Assembly: GCA_002794775.1 (NCBI GenBank)
Contig: NBAY01000116.1
Coordinates: 21,298 to 85,297, forward strand
DNA: 64,000 bases
DNA from: Porodaedalea pini
Lineage: Eukaryota; Basidiomycota; Agaricomycetes; Hymenochaetales; Hymenochaetaceae
Direction of reading: 5' to 3'
Part shown: positions 12,839-23,030 of the stretch, in pieces
Position numbering within the stretch: position 1 is the stretch's first letter
Layout of the letters: every line of letters starts with the position of its first letter
Notes under the pieces: model-generated
Databases searched by the model: none
What the model was told of the DNA's origin: nothing
What the model saw: the letters and a program-made list of their open reading frames with translations, nothing else
Position numbers and translations under genes: made by a program

Positions 12839-13865
12839 AGCGCAATCTAGAGTCACTGTACGTTCTGGGAAGTGGTGAAGATAAATATCTCAGTGGAGCT
12901 GAAAGATATATGTTGGCTGGTTGCTGGTTGTCTTCACTCACCGACGTCTACATTTTATACCTTACAAGAGATTGGAGCATAGCCAGTAGATATATATTCC
13001 AGGAATTAAAGAGAAGGTCTTCCCGGTGATGGCCCAGAGAATGATCTTTCCATCACGTCTGAAGCATTATGAGGCGGCGACCGCTCTGCATCAACAAAGC
13101 TCATGTCTCAGTCAAAGCGACATACCGCCGAAGGTTGCGGCGAAAGTAACAGGGTTACGGGAGAGAGAGGCGTCTGAAAACGATTCGCCACATTCACGTT
13201 CTTTGGCCTTTCCCGAGAAGTCCGTTGAGGCTGTGGAAGGATCATACACAGTAGGGGAAAGTGGCTCGCGATTGCTTTCACTTACGGTGCATAGTCTAAT
13301 AGACGCAGTATTGACGGTTCCCGAAGCAGTTCGAACCGGCGCCGCTTCCTTTCGCTGCATCGGCAAGCACCACCGTGAGCATGTGAAGGCGTTCAGGGTG
13401 AACTCTGACGTACCGATCCGAGTCTGAGGCCCATGCGAGGACCTGCGGCGCCCATGAGAATGTGAAGGACGAAAAAGTGCTGCGCATTGATGATCCACGA
13501 CAAGCGCAGTAGTGATCTCCATGCGAGATGAGTCCGAACACTGTTTCAAGGAGCGAAGATGAAGTGAAGTGACGCTATTATTACAAGAAAGCGTTAGACG
13601 AGTCCAATTCTGAATCAAGAAGCCAGGATTTTGAGATCTCATATGGTTGAGGACTTCCCGCATTGATAGATCGTGAAAGGAAGCGATCATTCAGTTATTG
13701 AATTATTGAGTTGCTGTCCAATATGTGTGCAACATTCCGTGACTTGGAAGGTTAAAGCAAAGGCAGTGTGACCAAGAAAGGCAACACTAGTACTATTTGT
13801 ACCAGCGGTGCTTTTTGTACATCACATGATTTTCGGTTGCCCTCCGGATCTCGCCCAAGTTTTTC
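12839..13865. other. Intergenic with unsupported overlapping frames
   Basis: Two long frames overlap antisense here: 13026-13427 on plus (133 residues) and 13112-13690 on minus (192 residues). The minus frame is serine- and arginine-rich and shows no domain, hydrophobic core or homology that I recognise. I could not choose between them or show that either is a gene. Confidence 0.35.
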
Positions 13866-14397
13866 ATGGCCAAGAAAGAAAAACGATACATCGAGTCCAA
13901 GGTCAGTAACAGGCGAATTTCTTATATCGCAGTCTGCATCTACCCGTAAAACGGCTAACATTTAGTACTTATGTAAGAGTGACGCCTTGTTGCTCGCAGA
14001 ATCAATCGCAGATACGCAGGAAGACAAGGCCCTCATCAAGAAAAGGCACAATAACGTCAGGCTCCGTTCATTGCTCTGACAGTGAGTGGGAAGCTCACAG
14101 AGCTTTGCTACGATCATCTTTGCTTTGTGTAGGAACGTCATGAGGATCATGGAAACAAGAAAAAGCCCCGCTCTTGCTCTGACAACAGTCGGCTGGTAAG
14201 CCAGTTGATTACAAGCGAAGAACTCATTCTGAAACTAGTTGCAGAAAGAGGCAAAAGAAGTAGTTCGTGCGCGGATGGCTCGGACGAAGAAGCAGAAGGC
14301 TGAAATGCATAAAGCCGCGAGCAAACCTCGGGAACCCTCCGAAACGCAGTTCCCGGTGCCTGCAAAGAAGAAGGGCGTATCATTTGCAGCATCATGA
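13866..14397 (+). CDS. Small lysine-rich protein of unknown function
   Basis: Four exons are inferred: 13866-13901, 13966-14055, 14133-14195 and 14245-14397. The three introns (64, 77 and 49 bp) all lie in phase 0 and have GT..AG borders. The 113-residue product starts MAKKEKRYIESK, has a helical-looking second exon ending DKALIKKRHNN, then a basic third exon (HGNKKKPRSC). It ends with a highly charged helix (VVRARMARTKKQKAEMHKA) and the tail KKKGVSFAAS. The composition fits a nucleic-acid-contacting or nucleolar protein, but that is a guess from charge alone. The frame stays open through all four exons only with this splicing. I do not recognise the family. An upstream exon cannot be excluded. 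Confidence 0.55.
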
Positions 14398-15800
14398 TCG
14401 AATGCTTTGATTTACAAGACGAGAAATTGCAATGTGCACGCCGGGATACAACTCTTACGCGAGCCGCCCATGTCTCGAGGGACCGAAGCGCCTATTAGAA
14501 GCAACTGTGAGCTCGATTTATCCTAACAGCACGCTCTTCGAAGCTCGATGTTGGTCGGATGAGTGTTGTAGCTGTATGCTCTACCCGTGAAATTATTTTG
14601 ATCACCCCGCACCGTCACCTCTCGGATTAGATCTTCAAATATAGTTTTCAAGATCCGTGGATTCTTGTGATAGAGGCGTACTGATATGATGACTATAGGT
14701 GATTACACGCAATTGAGTTGAGAATGCAATCTTCGATCGACGAGGCAGAATCGCATCCTGATTGTCTCGATGGCAGATGCAATGACAAGATGTACTTCAC
14801 ATTAGATGTGCTAATAGTAACTTAGTCTGACATAGTACGATCCTTAGCCCTTACGTCCGAGGATGCAACCGACTGTGAAAGGTTCCTACAAACTTTGATG
14901 TACGGTCGCTTTCCTTCGTCACTACACCGCGTTGCTGAGCCTGGAGCTCATGCGTGCATGTGGACCGAAAGAGGCTCGTAAGCTGCTATCCTTTTTGTCA
15001 ACGGCGCCGAGTGGGACGGTGTCAAGGCAAGCTTGCTATAATTTCGTTGATGTAATAAACGCAGCCGAATTTTTGGATATGCATCATTGTTAGAGGCGAA
15101 CTCTAAGCGCGTTACACGTAGAGCGCCCAATTACACAGAGAGAAACCGTGCACATCACAGAAGCCGTTATCGGTGTTGAGATGTGTACAATCTAAGTGTA
15201 TGCTTTGCCATAATGCTTGGAGTACCAATTGCTGCATACTATATAGTATCCTTCGTCCAATCCTGGCTTCAGGCCGAGCTTGCGAGACATGGATACACAG
15301 TCTGGAAAACTGAACGTCAGTTGAATGCCGATTGATACCTCTCCCTTTTGATAAGAAGAAGGAAAACAGCAACCAATCAGTGACTGGTTCAGGCCGAAGA
15401 GAATATACTTACAGTAGCACGAAGTTGTTTTCAAGCATAGTACAGCTCTGGACGAAGTGGAGAGAGAAAAATTGGCCCTAAATTTGATCACTGGGAAGAT
15501 CACAGCATCCAACGATATACAACTTACGACCTTTAGGGCATCAACATGAGCGGATCATTTTTCAAGGCAGCAATCGACTGTCGCGGGGATGTTTGATGCT
15601 CGGAAGGAATCTCTTGCGATAGGAGTACTCGTCACTTGGATCACAGATAGGTGCGACAGTGATTATTACCTTGAGACGTCGTCGCATGAATAACTTTCCA
15701 AGATCTTTCCGTCGACGCTCATACCGCACCATGCGACGCGGCTCGATCTTCGCTCACCTCTACAATCTCAGTTCCGAGGTCATTCAAGGATTTTGATCGG
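14398..15800. other. Intergenic, one weak gene candidate
   Basis: Mostly featureless. On the minus strand an exon at about 15192-15320 can be joined, through a good GTAAGT..CAG intron, to an upstream exon near 15414-15440. The joined frame ends KHYGKAYT and is rich in Tyr and Cys. This may be the 3' end of a small gene, but I could not find a convincing 5' part and do not call it. Confidence 0.3.
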
Positions 15801-16647
15801 TTACAGCCATTTTCATAAGTCCTGCGACACGTGCATGTCACGTGAAGTGAGCCGCGGCTGAGCCAACATGTCGAAAAATTAGAATGAATGTCTATTTTCT
15901 CCGTAAATTCTGTGCAGCACCTGCTCATTAAGTACTCAAAAAAAAAGGCATGGTTCTCAGGAGCAGAAATATGTAAAATAGAGAGCAATATGTTGACTGT
16001 GTAGGTGGGTGGAGATCAAACAAGTGCAGCCAGTCTGTTCTCTCACCCATTTCCACCGAGATTCAAAAATTATGGCTCCCCTACATCTACCTGTAAAATT
16101 CTTTTCTGTATCTGTAAATTAAGTATATGACTATACCGACAGCTCCTGCAAGTTTGAAGCCAATCCATGCAGTATTCATGGTGCAGCAGCAAGGTTTGTG
16201 TTCCACTCTTGTTCATGCTGCAAAGATGGAAAGAGCTCAAAGTGGAACACAAACCTTGCTGCTGCACCATGAATACTGCATGGATTGGCTTCAAACTTGC
16301 AGGAGCTGTCGGTATAGTCATATACTTAATTTACAGATACAGAAAAGAATTTTACAGGTAGATGTAGGGGAGCCATAATTTTTGAATCTCGGTGGAAATG
16401 GGTGAGAGAACAGACTGGCTGCACTTGTTTGATCTCCACCCACCTACACAGTCAACATATTGCTCTCTATTTTACATATTTCTGCTCCTGAGAACCATGC
16501 CTTTTTTTTTGAGTACTTAATGAGCAGGTGCTGCACAGAATTTATGGAGAAAATAGACATTCATTCTAATTTTTTGACATGTTGGCTCAGCCGCGGCTCA
16601 CTTCACGTGACATGCACGTGTCGCAGGACTTATGAAAATGGCTGTAA
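15801..16647. mobile_element. Palindromic MITE, almost all terminal inverted repeat
   Basis: Every base pairs with its mirror about position 16224 (coordinates sum to 32448). The left arm runs from 15801 to about 16210 and the right arm back from 16647, leaving a loop of roughly 27 nt around 16211-16237. The outer ends read TTACAGCC and GGCTGTAA, so the element can be read as CAGCC...GGCTG flanked by TA, as in Tc1/mariner-like MITEs. The TA assignment is inference, because the TA is also part of the palindrome. In the stretches I compared, the arms differ at 15903/16545 and 15873/16575. Both differences are C-to-T changes in a CpG on the right arm. No transposase gene is present; the mirrored open frames in the arms are by-products of the palindrome. 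Confidence 0.8.
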
Positions 16648-17300
16648 TTCCTTTCCACCCAAATTGTTGATGTCTCCGAGTCGTTACAGCCCATAATACA
16701 TCATGATGTGCTTCCATGTGCGCAATCCGCGAAGTTTTACTCCCAATACAATTTTCTAATCTGTGAATAGAATTCTATAAGGAATTTTAACTGGAATACC
16801 AGTCTGAGTCCGCATTCGCAGCTGAACACTAAACTTACTAGAAAATCAAGCGACCCTATTAGGGCTGAAGCGGCAGATCCTCCTGTCTATGGGGCAATCT
16901 TAAGCTTCGTGGTATTGATTATTTCTACTAAGTCTAGCACCTTCTTCGGGGTTTCGACAAAATCTGAGCCCCCCTGGTATGGGGGGGGGGGGGAAGAGTA
17001 GTTGGCTACTCTTATCAGTGAAATGTCTCAATCAGAAGGCAACAAATATCGTATCTGAAGGCTGAGTTCACCGACAATGTGCTCAAGTCATGTAACTTGA
17101 ACAAGATAGCAATCCCGAGTTTAATAATATAATAGCAAAACAAGCTTAGCTGAGGAGGCTTATGAGCATTACACCAGATTGCAGAGACGAGACAGCGACA
17201 ATAAACATCCAGAGGGACCTTGACGAATAGTTCCCTTCGAATTTTAACTAGCCGCTCCATGGGAGTCAAGAGTCAGAAAGTTGCATGAGGCGGACTCCGG
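16648..17300. other. Left flank of the nested transposon complex
   Basis: I see no gene here. A run of 14 G (about 16981-16994) is present. The last bases before 17301 are original target DNA for the LINE. Confidence 0.5.
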
Positions 17301-17312
17301 ATGTATAAGCAC
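17301..17312. repeat. LINE target-site duplication, left copy
   Basis: ATGTATAAGCAC is repeated exactly at 45505-45516. The bases on both sides differ (G versus A before, T versus G after), so the duplication is 12 bp. It brackets the LINE together with everything later inserted into it. Confidence 0.85.
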
Positions 17313-17384
17313 TTTTCTTCTTTCTACCACCATCATCCATCGTGGGAAAATTGCTTATCGTCTTCATCGTACTCTCTCTCCGCT

Positions 17385-18725
17385 ATGGACAACAAAATGT
17401 TGACCAGAGCAAAAGTTTCTCTGCATAAGACAAAGTCTCTTCGTTCCCTTGTTAATCCCAAGGACCCCACCAAGTGTGAGGAGTGTAAACAGGATCTCCC
17501 CTATCACAGTCGCCAGTGTGTTAGTGAGACCGCCAAGTTATGCACCGTCTGTGGTCGTGACAAGACCTACAACCACAACGACGCCGTATGCAACCAAGTT
17601 CAAACGAATCGTGCAAATTGGTCACCCAATGTCGAGGCGGATGAACACGCCGCCAAGCTTTGTAAACAAGGGGACCTTCCCCCTACCCTGGACATCGAAT
17701 CACAGAACACGCTGAAACGTTCAAATTCTGAGGAGGAACACCGATCACTCCCACCTCCCACCCGCATCGATAACGACGCTATGGACGACGATGATTTATA
17801 CGTCCCCGACACTCAGATCAGTCAAGCCCCTCAGGTTGACCAGGATATGGTTCCAATTGATGAACAATACGATCCGGATATTGCTGAGAATGTTAACCGT
17901 TCTTTCGCTGATCTTACTAAGGAAACAGTCAACACTATCAACACACTTATCTCCCAACCCACATGGTCGTCCGATAAGCCCTGGTATGACGATCCTAATC
18001 GTGCTGGATCCATCCTTGCCAATATTGGCTCTAACCTGGTGTCTTGGATCAACCATTCCAACACTCTGGACGATCAGACATCTCTCCAGAACTCGGCCAA
18101 CGAGAGTCTGGAAGCTTTTCACTCTACTTTTCGCATCCACTCACCTTCTTTTAAGCACGTCTTTGAAAACATCCATGTTAACAGTCAAACCATTCGCGAT
18201 CAGGAAATTACAGACACCATGCATGCTATGTCTAGATCCATTCAGCACCTCTCCGCTGTCGTTTCTTCTATCTCTGAAAAAACTAACACAATCGAAAAAC
18301 AGCTTTCTGACGTTTCAACTTCTCCAGTTCAGTGCTCGGTTCCTGCTAACACTAATCTTAACAAACAGAACAAAATCCTACCTGACCCAATTGGAGTTCG
18401 TTTCATACATGATCCCAAATTCCCTCCCCCAGGCCCTATCACCAAACAGCGTGTCCAGACCCCAAAAAACGGAAAATCAGAATATGCAGCCGCTATTGCT
18501 AAAACCCGTATTCCGGGTTCCGGTTATCGTATGACTACGGAAGGTACCATCATTGCACCAGATGGTTACGCTCATTCAGCACACAATGCCCCTCACGGAT
18601 CACAGATGACAATCTACCACCCACTGGTCGAAGCAGTCGGAGTCGACCAGGATGGCTTCACCACGGTTTTGTACGCCAAAGTTGCACAGAAAAAACCTAA
18701 AACCGTCCCCACCAAAGTCATTTGA
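17385..18725 (+). CDS. LINE ORF1, first part (gag-like)
   Basis: A 446-residue frame opening MDNKMLTRAKVSLHK. The frame is open back to an ATG at 17301, but that ATG lies inside the target-site duplication, so the element's own start is taken as 17385. Near the N-terminus are zinc-ribbon-like pairs (CEECKQDL, then CTVCGRDKTYNHNDAVC). The centre is acidic, with many Asp and Asn, and the tail is proline- and lysine-rich. The frame ends in TGA at 18723-18725. One codon (ACC) later, an ATG in perfect Kozak context (ACCATGG) opens the next ORF in the same frame. It is presumably a nucleic-acid-binding structural protein of the LINE RNP; the role is inferred from position. Confidence 0.7.
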   Translation: MDNKMLTRAKVSLHKTKSLRSLVNPKDPTKCEECKQDLPYHSRQCVSETAKLCTVCGRDKTYNHNDAVCNQVQTNRANWSPNVEADEHAAKLCKQGDLPPTLDIESQNTLKRSNSEEEHRSLPPPTRIDNDAMDDDDLYVPDTQISQAPQVDQDMVPIDEQYDPDIAENVNRSFADLTKETVNTINTLISQPTWSSDKPWYDDPNRAGSILANIGSNLVSWINHSNTLDDQTSLQNSANESLEAFHSTFRIHSPSFKHVFENIHVNSQTIRDQEITDTMHAMSRSIQHLSAVVSSISEKTNTIEKQLSDVSTSPVQCSVPANTNLNKQNKILPDPIGVRFIHDPKFPPPGPITKQRVQTPKNGKSEYAAAIAKTRIPGSGYRMTTEGTIIAPDGYAHSAHNAPHGSQMTIYHPLVEAVGVDQDGFTTVLYAKVAQKKPKTVPTKVI

Positions 18726-18728
18726 ACC

Positions 18729-19622
18729 ATGGAACAGAACCCCCAAGGGGAAGTCTCAACCGTCCCTATCAACTGGTCTAACGGATTGGTGAATACATGC
18801 GTTCGTAATGTTCGCCGTATTTTCTTTGCACTTCCGGGTGACCTTGCCGTTTGCCCTTCCACCCTTTCGGTAAAAAACTCAGTTCGTGCGGGCCTTAAAG
18901 GCAACCTGCTCTTCAAACATCTCATAATTCTCAATGTGGAATACACATCGAACAGCAACCTACTAATCGCTTTTACTAACATTCGTTCTGATTTCGACGC
19001 ACAACACAGTTCTCTAGTCACCCAGCTAAACCGCATCATCAACATTTCTGGCGCAAGGGCTTTCACTCCGTCGCCTCAATTCAAGATGGTCATCCCCGGT
19101 GTCCCAGTCTTTGACAGAGACACCAACCTCATTTATTCGGAGAAAGACTTACACGACGAGATCTCCAACCTACCGCAATTCGAAGGTTACGAGTTCATGT
19201 TCCCCCCTCGGTTCATGTCCTCCATTGAATGTCTCAACCAACAAGATTACTGCAATGTTTCAGTTGTCCTCAAGGACGATTCTCGTCTTTGCTTTGACCA
19301 CTTCTTCCTTCATAACAACAGATCTGTCCCCGTATTTGGTGTCATCCGCCGACTTGAGGAGATGAAAGCCCGCCCCACCATTAACCAATGCGATAACTGC
19401 CATTGCTTGGGACATGCTGCATCGAAGTGTCGCTCAGTAGCACGCTGCGCGATCTGCTCTGAGCCCCACCGGACTGCCGTACACGTCGCTAAATGCGCTC
19501 CATGTACGGCGTCAAACAACCTCCAATGTGATCATTTCGCTCTGTGCATCAACTGCCAGGGCAATCACAGTGCCCGTTCTTCGGAGTGTCCAGCTCGCCG
19601 CAACTATCGCTCCCCATTCTAG
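18729..19622 (+). CDS. LINE ORF1, second part with zinc knuckles
   Basis: A 297-residue frame. The middle is compatible with an RRM-like fold. The C-terminus carries at least two and probably three CCHC-type knuckles: CDNCHCLGHAASKC, then CAICSEPHRTAVHVAKC, then CINCQGNHSARSSEC. This is the usual RNA-binding end of ORF1 in I/Tad/R1-type LINEs. Its TAG stop (19620-19622) directly abuts the ATG of the endonuclease ORF, again in the same frame. Confidence 0.8.
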   Translation: MEQNPQGEVSTVPINWSNGLVNTCVRNVRRIFFALPGDLAVCPSTLSVKNSVRAGLKGNLLFKHLIILNVEYTSNSNLLIAFTNIRSDFDAQHSSLVTQLNRIINISGARAFTPSPQFKMVIPGVPVFDRDTNLIYSEKDLHDEISNLPQFEGYEFMFPPRFMSSIECLNQQDYCNVSVVLKDDSRLCFDHFFLHNNRSVPVFGVIRRLEEMKARPTINQCDNCHCLGHAASKCRSVARCAICSEPHRTAVHVAKCAPCTASNNLQCDHFALCINCQGNHSARSSECPARRNYRSPF

Positions 19623-20833
19623 ATGCCGATGACGGACTCTATTTCAGTTTTTTCTCTTAATCTACGCAATTCAGAACCAACCTTTGATTACCTATTACGT
19701 TCCTTTTCATCTACCCATGCTGCGCCCGACATCCTTTGCTTCCAAGAGATCCCTACGGTCTATTCAATCGTCCCCTCTAAATCTTCTTCATCTGGTACAC
19801 GTGTCTTTAACATTTGCAACTACGCTCCTTACATTGCATTTCGGCTGACTTCTCCTGCTAAACCAAGGTGTTGTACACTTGTACACCCTCGGATTATTCA
19901 CCGTGTTTCTTTATATACCCCTAATTCGTCTTCTCCCAACATCACTGTCATTTCTATCTCTCGGGATGATTTATCCCCTTTATTAGTCTGGAACATTTAT
20001 AATTCTCCTTCCCTTCACAAATTTGAAGACCCTCTTCCTCCCCTTGACCTTCCATCCAACATTCTCACTGGTGACTTCAACCGACATTCAGATCTCTGGT
20101 CTTTCCCAGAACAATCTAGCTATTTCCAAGCATCGGCAGCCTTCGTTGACTGGATCAACGACAACAGCTTATACATTTGTAACCCTCCTTTCCAACACAC
20201 ATATTTCAACCGGTCTACCGGTTCTAAATCCATTATCGACCTTGTAATCGCATCAGACGATTTCGCTCCCTCCCTTTTAGAACGAATTTCCATTTCTGAC
20301 CCTTCCCTTGACATTTTGTCCGATCATCTTCCCATTCGTTTTACCTTCAATATTAACGAACTGGCTGCTCCCCCACAACACCCTCTTCGATCCATTCGTT
20401 CTAGAGACCTACCCTCTTTTATTGCGGAATTCTGTGACTCCAACTTATTTTCCTTCTCATTATCTGGGGATGAGTCCCCTAAGGCGCTGGACGACCTCCT
20501 CTTTTCCCTTCATTCCCATCTTTCTAACTTTGCCACTCAGTTCCTTTTCAAGCGAAAACCTCGATCATATTTTGGCCCCAACAATTGGTGGTCAGAAGCA
20601 TGCTCGACTCTTTACCGCGATCACTGTCGCAACCCACGACCCGAGTCGAAAAAACTCCTAGACACCGAGATTACCCGCACCAAAAATGCCTTTTTTGGTG
20701 CCCGCCTCCAACAATCTGATGCGCATACCGCCTGGCGCAACCAGTACTTGGGTATGGCTCGTCGCCGAGCTCCCATCGGGGCTCTCCATATGTCTAATGG
20801 GCTATTCACCCTGACGGAATCCGATAAAGCGTC
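19623..20833 (+). pseudogene. LINE ORF2, 5' part: APE-type endonuclease (interrupted)
   Basis: This is the N-terminal half of the LINE polyprotein. Endonuclease/exonuclease/phosphatase-fold motifs appear in order: CFQEIP (metal-binding Glu), TGDFNRHSDLW, and SDHLPIRF near residue 235 (catalytic Asp-His). It nicks target DNA to prime reverse transcription. At 20833 the frame runs into the 5' LTR of the chromovirus and terminates 13 bases later. If the insertion plus one copy of GCGTC is mentally removed, the frame is continuous into the RT half at 27075, so the insertion alone disables the ORF. Confidence 0.88.
20829..20833. repeat. Chromovirus target duplication GCGTC, left copy
   Basis: GCGTC immediately precedes the 5' LTR and recurs at 27070-27074 immediately after the 3' LTR. 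A 5-bp duplication is the expected length for Ty3/gypsy integration. Confidence 0.92.
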
Positions 20834-21246
20834 TGTTAGAACCTGAACTTTCACCTTTTCCTTTATTTTCCCTTTTACCATTTCCTTTATTATATTCGTC
20901 CTTTTCATTATATTTACCCATCTTACACAATCATTCCCACACTACCTTCATTCGTTCCATTCCCACTCGTTATGTAATGTTAGGTAATATAGTCTCACGG
21001 TCGTCGCTATATAAGGTCTCAGGAATCGCATGAACTCCTTGTTCTGCTTTTCCTCTTACCTCCGCGACGACCTAGGTGAGACTCGTCCCCCTTGTATTAG
21101 TTTAGACTTGTATTAATCCTCTTACCTCCGCGACGACCTAGCCTGAGTAAGCGTGTCCCGAGTCTACGCTCGAGTATAGCACGTCCCAGACGACAGTCAG
21201 CCGAGGCCTGCCCAGTCCGAGTCGTCTCCCGGGCTCCCGCCTAACA
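20834..21246 (+). repeat. 5' LTR
   Basis: 413 bp, bounded by TGTTAG and CTAACA. It holds a TATA box at 21008-21015 and an internal duplication: the string CTCTTACCTCCGCGACGACC occurs at about 21053-21072 and again about 66 bp later. Confidence 0.95.
21008..21015 (+). promoter_or_regulatory. LTR TATA box
   Basis: TATATAAG lies 33 bp upstream of GTTCTGCTTTT (21041-21051). This is the spacing expected for a transcription start at that motif. The 3' LTR carries the same arrangement. Confidence 0.7.
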
Positions 21247-21247
21247 T

Positions 21248-21258
21248 AAAAGCAGAAC
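21248..21258 (+). promoter_or_regulatory. Self-primer binding site
   Basis: AAAAGCAGAAC, one base inside the 5' LTR, is the exact reverse complement of GTTCTGCTTTT at 21041-21051, the predicted 5' end of the RNA. In Tf1 of fission yeast and in sushi-type elements an 11-nt 5' RNA end folds back on the primer site and is cleaved to prime minus-strand DNA. The 11-nt length and the positions match that mechanism. Confidence 0.75.
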
Positions 21259-21950
21259 CTCACCCAGGCTCATCCCCAGCGTAAGTCGTCGCTGTCGACT
21301 CGCCTTCACTCGGTCTAGAGGAGGGCTCCCCTCGACGGACTTGACGTGTAAACCCCCTAAACGACAACCCTCAACCCTGCCCGGACGTTTTCGGACGTTC
21401 GTGTATTACGTAAATATATCAACCGACATTTCCCGACCCTGGCTCTACGAATTAGCCTCTGGTGGAGCACGCACCTAACGTGGACGTGGGTAACAAGACG
21501 AGTCCAAACTTCGACGACAATCTCGTTTGTAATCTCACTCGGATCCTACCGCCTCGTCATCAACTTCGCTGACGAACCCGCTCAACGTTGGCGTAACCCC
21601 GGATCGAACGTGCAACCGATCCCTGTCCCTCCGCCAACGTCAAGATAGATCTCACCGACGAACAGCAACGGGCCCTTCCTGCTTCAGCCCGTTGGGATCC
21701 AGACCGACCAGGCTACGTCGCGACCAATAATAGCGGCGTCACTCACGACATCTGGTGGAGTGAAATCCGGCACAGCTGGTATTCATCAGACGAACGAGGG
21801 AGGAGAGCAAGGTGGCCCCCAGCCGCTCCATCGTCACCTGCACCGTCAACGTCTACGGTCAACCTACCACCGACCCCAGGTCCTTACCGCGAAACCAACA
21901 GAGACCCCTCACCGCCGACTCCTCCAGAACCTTCGACACCCGAACCCGCA

Positions 21951-23030
21951 ATGTCAGCAGAAGGTTTCAGCCAACAGCAAATGGCGCAGATCGCGGCCAT
22001 CGTTGCGAATGCCTTCGCCCATCAGGCGAACAACGCCCCAGCACCGGTCGCGGCCGCTAACCCCCCGACCCCCAACATAGATGTCGCCCGACCACGAGAA
22101 TTCACTGGTGGCGACGATTACCTCGACTTCAGACGTGAAGTCCTCCTTTTTGTATCCGCAAATCCAAGTCGATACCCTACGTCAGAGAGTAAGATTTATG
22201 TAGCTCTCTCCTACCTGAAGGGTGGTAATGCGGCAACGTGGGCGCAGAACTACGTCGAGGAGTCGACAACGTCGGGGATCGTCACCTTCACCGACAGCTG
22301 GGAAAGATTCCAGGAACGACTCGATGCCTCGTTCGACGACCCAAATCGCAAGGAGAAAGCGCTGAAGGATTTCCGAGATAAGGTTCAGAAGGACCTAACC
22401 GCGGACGAGTTCTTCCAGAAGTTCGACGTGATAATTAAGCACGCCGAGTTGAAAGACGACAGCGTCATCTGCGATCGCCTCAAGCGGGCGATGAACATCG
22501 AGGTGGTCCGTGGAGTGCTAAGGTCGACGCCAGTCCCAACGAAATACGAGGATTGGAAGAACAAGGCGATTGAAATAGACCGCGGCGAACAGCAGATTCG
22601 CGCTATCCAACGAGGACGCGCCTTTCTTCCCCCTCCTCGCCTACCACAACAAGCGCCCCCAGCTCGCCGTCAGGTAGCGGCCCCTCACGTCGACAGACGT
22701 GATGCGACCGGCGTCACCTTTGGAGGCGCTGGTCAACCGATGGACGTCTCGATGAACGAGGCACAACGACGACGTGCGTGCTGGATCTGTGGTGGGCTCG
22801 GCCACTTTAAAGACAAGTGCCCACAGGCGAAACCGATCATCCAGCGCATGCTGGAACTGATGGCGCCAGGCGAACGTCGTGTCCTTGCCGACGAGCTCGG
22901 AGCGATGAAGGAGTCGGCCTTCGAGGAAGTCGTAGACACTCGGAGGTCGACGGTGGAGGACTATGTGGAGGAAGAAGGCGATGACGAAGAGGTCGTCGAC
23001 TCGCAGGGTTTTGCGAATGGTCAGGCGTAG
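21951..23030 (+). CDS. gag: Chromovirus Gag
   Basis: A 359-residue Gag. The retrotransposon-gag domain follows the N-terminal Gln/Ala/Pro-rich stretch (FTGGDDYLDFRREVLLF, then WERFQERLDASF). Near residue 278 is one CCHC knuckle (CWICGGLGHFKDKC). The C-terminus is acidic. The frame ends in TAG at 23028-23030. The pol frame is open across this stop in the -1 register, and a slippery heptamer lies 16 bases upstream of the stop. Confidence 0.9.
   Translation: MSAEGFSQQQMAQIAAIVANAFAHQANNAPAPVAAANPPTPNIDVARPREFTGGDDYLDFRREVLLFVSANPSRYPTSESKIYVALSYLKGGNAATWAQNYVEESTTSGIVTFTDSWERFQERLDASFDDPNRKEKALKDFRDKVQKDLTADEFFQKFDVIIKHAELKDDSVICDRLKRAMNIEVVRGVLRSTPVPTKYEDWKNKAIEIDRGEQQIRAIQRGRAFLPPPRLPQQAPPARRQVAAPHVDRRDATGVTFGGAGQPMDVSMNEAQRRRACWICGGLGHFKDKCPQAKPIIQRMLELMAPGERRVLADELGAMKESAFEEVVDTRRSTVEDYVEEEGDDEEVVDSQGFANGQA
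23006..23012 (+). promoter_or_regulatory. Candidate -1 ribosomal frameshift site
   Basis: GGGTTTT fits X XXY YYZ in the Gag reading frame (G GGT TTT). The -1 frame is open from here into pol with no stop codon before 24806. The pol frame has no ATG near its beginning, so a frameshift is the simplest route to Gag-Pol. Confidence 0.55.

Noticed and set aside
13112..13690. 192-residue minus-strand frame
   Set aside because: Low-complexity serine/arginine-rich composition, a competing frame on the other strand and no recognised family.
15192..15512. Minus-strand gene ending KHYGKAYT
   Set aside because: One good intron can be drawn, but no convincing start or upstream coding part was found.
16070..16378. 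A conserved 83-residue protein encoded twice on opposite strands
   Set aside because: Both frames are mirror images inside the palindromic MITE; identity follows from the inverted repeat.
17301..17384. ATG at 17301 as the LINE ORF1 start
   Set aside because: This ATG is the first codon of the 12-bp target-site duplication that recurs at 45505, so it is host DNA. The start at 17385 is used instead.
21760..22080. A separate 106-residue gene upstream of gag
   Set aside because: It overlaps the gag start in another frame, is Arg/Pro/His-rich, and lies in the chromovirus leader.
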